Source of the DNA: Bostrychus sinensis
Lineage: Eukaryota; Chordata; Actinopteri; Gobiiformes; Eleotridae
DNA: 64,000 nucleotides
NCBI GenBank assembly: GCA_020698575.1
Contig: CM036255.1
Location: 22,957,501 to 23,021,500 of the forward strand
Direction of reading: 5' to 3'
Shown here piece after piece: positions 58,871 through 64,000 of the stretch (positions are counted from its first letter, which is position 1; each line of letters begins with the position of its first letter). Below the pieces are notes generated by a model. The model worked only from the letters and a program-made list of their open reading frames with translations, was not told the DNA's origin and ran no database searches. The position numbers and the translations under genes were made by a program.

Positions 58871-61800
58871 ATACAAAGCTACAACACCAATCTCCAGCTC
58901 CACTCCGGATAGAGTATAGACACTTGGCAAACTCAGTGTAAAAAAAAAAAAAAAAAAAAAAATACTGAGAAGCAGCGTGGGGTTATTTGAGTCCCTATTT
59001 TGGAAACTGGGGCAATAGCAAGACTCGGATCATCCTCTTTAGAAAATAACCTCAGAACATTTAAATGGTGCGGCTCATGACATATTCCCCAAACTGTATG
59101 ATGTCACGTTGTAAAAGTTATAATGCCAGACAACCACACCTCTTCAGCATGGAACAACAACACTCGCTTGATCTTATACTCTTTTGAGAATAAAGTAAGG
59201 CTGCAATAAAGACTAATGAAAATATATTGTCTATTGTAAAGTTTCGAAGTTGTAGCCGGGACCATATTGAGACTGAGACGGTGACTTTTATCCATGAAAG
59301 CCATGACCTATTAAATAATTTGTTTCTGCTATACAAAATACATGATACTTTCTATTTAACTTTTTATGTTTACTATCAATGTTTAGTAGTCGTAGTCAGG
59401 CCCACATTGAGTGACTGAGAGACACAATAGTGCAATATCTCATGAAAAACAAGAACTGCAAAATAAGTAATTAAATGGATGAAGAGTAAAATCTAAGCTA
59501 ATTTCTTGCATTTGAGAAAAACTGTTTGATTACACATAAGAGGAATCTGTTGTAGAAAAAAACCAAGACCTTAGACTTATCTAGGCTTACGGTTTTCATT
59601 CATTAGTCACCAAAATTTGCCGGCACTGAGTCACCAACAGCTGATAAAACAGATAAAGTGACTACTGACTACTATTGACACAGAAATACAGTGATAACAA
59701 ATACAGAAAGAAGCAAAGTGAAGCGCGGCTGTATCTTGTTGTAAAACATGTAATGAGGCAGAAAAAAATAATAATAGGGCAGTTTGGACGAAAGTTAAAC
59801 TCTGGAGCTGGAAGTTTAAGGAGAGCTTAAAACTTCAGATGGAGGACAAGTGAAATATGTAGCATTTTTGTTACAGTTGACAATATACTGTAAGGTTTGC
59901 ATCCAACCATAAAAAATGAAGATACATAATAAAGTTGTGGTTATAGCTGGTCTTGATTTATATCCTCTCTGTTTGAAACAAAATATTAAAAGTGATCCTT
60001 GGACTAAAATCTTGCGAATCTGATAGGTCTTTACAAGCTTAACAAACCCTGACTCATACTTATCTTAATGCAGGCTTTGTTATTTTAGTTGTGGGAAAAT
60101 CAATACAGTTGTGATGCCATATTTTTCCTACTGAGGTCCACAATAACAGAGAGCCTGCTCTTAAAGTACTGTAAATCTTTTGTTCACAGTCTGCGCCAAA
60201 ACCAAAGTAAATAACTTTTCATTCAGAGAAACACGCCGCCGCACAACTGAGGAGTGACAATGGAGAGAGAGGAGGCCAAGAAAAACAGTGGCTCTACTTG
60301 GACCACGAAACAAGGAAGTGGTGCTTGGAAATAATGGAGTAATCTCTGGCAGAAAAGTGGGAAAAGACTTCAAATCTTTCAAGGCTGAATGTCCACTGAT
60401 TTTTAAGAGCTGGCTTATTCTCACTGACTCTGTGGGGAGGCTCAGATGAGTTGGAAGTCATGATTAAATGGTAACATGGAGAGTTTTATCTGTAATGGTC
60501 ACAGGTAGTTAAATAGTGTGATATATTACCAAAAGGAAATACTACGTCAAAGTGAAGCTTAACTCCCATTGACTCACAATCCAAAAATGTCAGGAGATAC
60601 AAAGACTGACCACACTGTTTCAGGGTTAATCTCTCCATTTAGATTTTAGTTAGAATTTAGTAAAATAAACTAGATTTCAATGAACTTCTTCTGTGGTGTG
60701 TAATGTGTCATGGTCACACCACTCGACACCCCACACACTATGACCAAAACTGTCTAAGAGTTTACAGCAATGCGACGTCCCTTATGTCTTTGGAAATAGG
60801 TTGATTTATGTTTTCTCAAAGTTAGATTAAAAATGAGGTTGGCCATTGACAGTGGTTGACTCTCTCCAAAATACAATGCAATTTTGATCTATAAACCCTA
60901 AAAGTCTGCAAACTACTATCCTATGCTATGCGATGCTATGCTTTTTCTACTATGGTTGAGGAGGTACTGCCTTATAAATAAATGCTACTGATCTCCCAAA
61001 AGTAAACATGTGAAAAACTGCCGCTGTAAGCCACATTCCAGTGTATTCTTTGTGCCAGTCCCAGGACCAGATAAATGGAGAGAGCTGTGTCTAGTCAGAG
61101 ATTCGCCATAAAGCCATATGCCAAATAAATATGCAAATCACTGCACACTAGGAGGCAGATAGTTTGCTGAGGTGAAGGGAAAAGCAGAACCATGTCAGTC
61201 ATAACTTCTATACAGTTTTCTTCTGAGTCTGTGTGTTTCTTATTGCACATCTGCATAGTTTTGAGGTCAGGTTTATGCAACTATTGGGAAAATAAGGAGA
61301 ATGTCACCAGGATGACACTGCATATTGCACCATTTGATTAATTCTCTATGTGGAAAAGGAAAAAACACCAGCAATGCCAAGTTAGTGTTTCTCAACAAAT
61401 GATTTAAACTCCGGAGAGATGTGGGTTCCCATAAAATCATTGCTCTATAATTAAAACTGTATAGTGTCAAAACTGAGGCAAAATGTAGAAGAAACACAAA
61501 ACCCCAACATTACAGTGTTTCCAAACTACAGAAGTGGGCCGGGCCTAAAGGTGGTTCACCCTAAACAGCTTAAATTTATCACATAAGGTGGTCATAATGT
61601 TGGTGTATTTTTGCATTATATCCTCCTGCTGTATTACTATCTGTGAGTTTGAAGCCTACCCAGTGTTTTCCGTCTGTCCGGTCTGACTCTTCCCTGTGTA
61701 TTTGCTCACTGACCTTGGCCCCAGTCTCTGAGCCCAGTGCCAGGCCTCCTCCTCCCACTCAACACCACACTACAGACCGTTCCACCACTGCTCCGCTGCT

Positions 61801-62095
61801 AATTTATGTCTGAGCTAAATACAAGCAAAACAAAACGTGATGAAGGACATGGCTCTGAACTCACTTTCATTGACTGACTTCATTTACATTTCCCCTGATT
61901 TACGAGGCCACAGACTTGACTAACTTTTACTTTCCTGGATAATTAAAAGACAAACAAGGTGGGAAAACGTGCTCCTCCACTGTATTTTACTGTAATTACT
62001 GGACTGGTTCTATGAGGCAGCATAACAATGTAAGCAAGTCAACAGGTGACAAACTAATGGCAATAATAAGGATTATTAAAACACAATACACATGA
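58871..62095. other. Upstream region, no gene seen
   Basis: No exon found on either strand. An inverted SINE-like copy is at 61030-61175 and a short piece of the 56.7-kb Tc1-like end (GGTGGTCATAATGTTG) is near 61587. This may be intergenic or the intron of a still more 5' plectin exon. Confidence 0.4.
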
Positions 62096-62497
62096 CATTT
62101 TATTTAGGTACACCCCTTCAACACCCTGTTAAGACAAATATCAAATCAGCCAATCACACATCAGCAGCTCAGTGCATTTAGCCCTGAGACATGTTGAAGA
62201 CAAACCTGCTGAAATAGAGACAAAAAGGACTAGTCTGAGTATCAGACTCAGTAAAACTGCTGATCTACTCTAGAGTTTACAGAGAATGGTCCCAAAAAGA
62301 GAAAATGTCCTGAGAGCTGCAGATGTGTGGCCGAAAATGCCAGAGGTCAAAGGAGACTGGTTTCGAGATGAGAGAAAAGGGACAGAAACTCAAATAAGCA
62401 CCATCTCTGAACAAACCAAACAACCTTGAAGTATCAAAAGGCCACACCTGGGCCACTTTATTAGGCACAAGGTGTTCCTAATAAAGTGGCCAGTGAG
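62096..62497 (+). mobile_element. Internally deleted Tc1-like element
   Basis: The left end is near ATTTTATTTAGGTACACCCC. The right end is GGTGTTCCTAATAAAGTGGCCAGTGAG. The inside keeps a diverged transposase start region (CTGCTGATCTACTC, GTTTACAGAGAATGGTCC, AAAGAGAAAATGTCC). The C-terminal two thirds are missing. A second copy of the end, inverted, sits at 62451-62465. Confidence 0.75.
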
Positions 62498-64000
62498 TTT
62501 ATCTTGAACTCCTAGATGCAGTAACTAATGTTAATTTTGTATATCACAGAAATTTGTGGGTTAAAAAAGTGTTAATGAAATAAATCAACACTGAAGAGTC
62601 CTTCTAGGAGATTAGTGATGTTTCATGCTCCGATGCTCACTGTCTTTACACACTGTCCTCTAGTGTCCAACCAGCAAACTGCATCTCTTGAGTCCCACCA
62701 CTTGACCCTCGTCAGACATTTTTTTGCTCTTTGACACTTTGACCTGCTTTTGCTAAGTATTGAGTAATTGCTACCTCTAAAATTGGCAGAGAAAAGAATA
62801 ATTGTAAGATGCCTGCCTGTACTGGCTGTACCAAAAAGGAGTACAACCATACCTTTAAATCTGCATACACTACAGTACTGTGTAAAAGTCTATAAAGCGT
62901 AGACCTCTGACAAGGCATTAGTCTAATTTTCACATCCCACTCAAACCTTTGCACAGTTAGAATCATACCCCAGCTCTATACTGAAACATGAAAATTACTA
63001 AACCTCGTCTGATTAAATGCTAAAAAAAACAAAGCGATGCTGCTGCCTGTAAACTGCAGTCTATTTAAATATGTACAACATGCTCTCACATCCTTCTATT
63101 GATCTGTCTCCAAACAGCAGTAAAGGCTCATGGATAATAGGTGCCTTGTGTTTTTATGTTGCCTGGACAGTGAACCCTTTTCGTGTCGGCCAACAACACA
63201 CCAAACCATTGGTTTACTTTGTCATGTTTTACCACCACTGAAGAAAAAGTCATGACAACAAGAAATCTCTACAGCGATGTCTTCAAAAAGAAAACCTGTC
63301 CAACAAAACCAAATAGTAAGATTAGAAAAAATACCCAAACTCCTTTTACATACAAATATACACATACACAAACCCTATCATAGTCAGTCAGCAACTATCC
63401 AGAGTCCTGAAATTAGTGTCATCGGTGTAATCCTACGGTAACCATTATCATCGGTATGTTTCAAAATCTGTGTTTTTATTATTAAAATATTATGTTTTTC
63501 AGGTTTTTTGAAATAGTTTTTTGCATTAGTTTTTCACGTTTTATAACTTAAAATAATGTATATGTATGGAAAAATCTTCTTGTGTGGAGCTGTTACTTTT
63601 AATTTACAGAGAACATTTGAAGAATTTGCAGTGACTTCCTGGTTTCACAAGTCTACGTAGAGCTGTGAGACCGAGCATTATCAGCTCCTGAGAAGGGAAC
63701 GGGTTCGAAAAGAGAAGGGCTCAGCAAACAGGATTACTCAAACAAGTGTGAATGAAACAAAATTACTCCAGGTCTGTTTTTGAGATGGAAACAACATTCT
63801 AAAAGCTAAAAGCTCAAAAAAGTAAATTTAGCAGAATAGGGGACCTTTAATGTTTTTAATGTTAATTATATAAATTAGTAGTCTTTAGTTTTGCAAAAGA
63901 CACAAGATTTTAGTGTCCCCCCAAAGATTATCAGTTGTACAATTGACTATGCATCTGTTGCTTTGTCTACCAGCCAGGCCAAATCAAATCTGTAAAATCT
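62498..64000. other. Non-coding to window edge
   Basis: AT-rich with no recognisable exon, RNA gene or complete repeat. The open frames here are short and unsupported. Confidence 0.4.

Overview
The window looks like teleost fish genomic DNA. It has short GT-AG introns, large AT-rich non-coding stretches, Tc1-like and MITE-like transposons, SINE-like and LINE tails, and many microsatellites. Coding density is very low, and most open frames in it are chance.

Minus strand: the whole window up to about 58.6 kb appears to be the 5' part of a plectin gene (plec; I cannot tell which teleost copy). Plectin is known to use many alternative first exons that all splice into one shared exon 2, whose protein begins Asp-Glu-Arg-Asp. 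Three first exons here match mammalian plectin N-termini that I recall: 1f-like (58525-58627), 1e-like (42018-42063) and 1b-like (8363-8465, the mitochondrial anchor). Three more minus-strand ATG exons have the same signature, a phase-1 donor with G as the last coding base, so that G plus AY gives the shared Asp: 15358-15409, 13360-13399 (a Cys-rich peptide) and 1376-1511. I do not recognise their peptides, so they may be teleost-specific or undescribed plectin isoforms. Exon 2 and the body of the gene (actin-binding domain, plakin, rod, repeats) would lie beyond the left edge. In transcription order the identified exons run f, e, ..., b.

Plus strand: a compact six-exon gene (28769-30681) encodes a 400-residue protein and lies antisense inside the plectin intron. 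I do not recognise it firmly. A short stretch resembles the end of the perilipin PAT region, but this is weak. It is flanked by two direct, partly overlapping copies of one dispersed repeat family.

The rest is intron or 5' flank filled with repeats: a roughly 12-bp CCTGGTTTAGA-type minisatellite at several places (one inverted, some inside transposon-like ends), GTA/ACT microsatellite tracts, internally deleted Tc1-like elements, two MITEs with perfect short inverted ends, SINE-like copies and two LINE 3' remnants. No tRNA, rRNA, CRISPR or bacterial features were seen.
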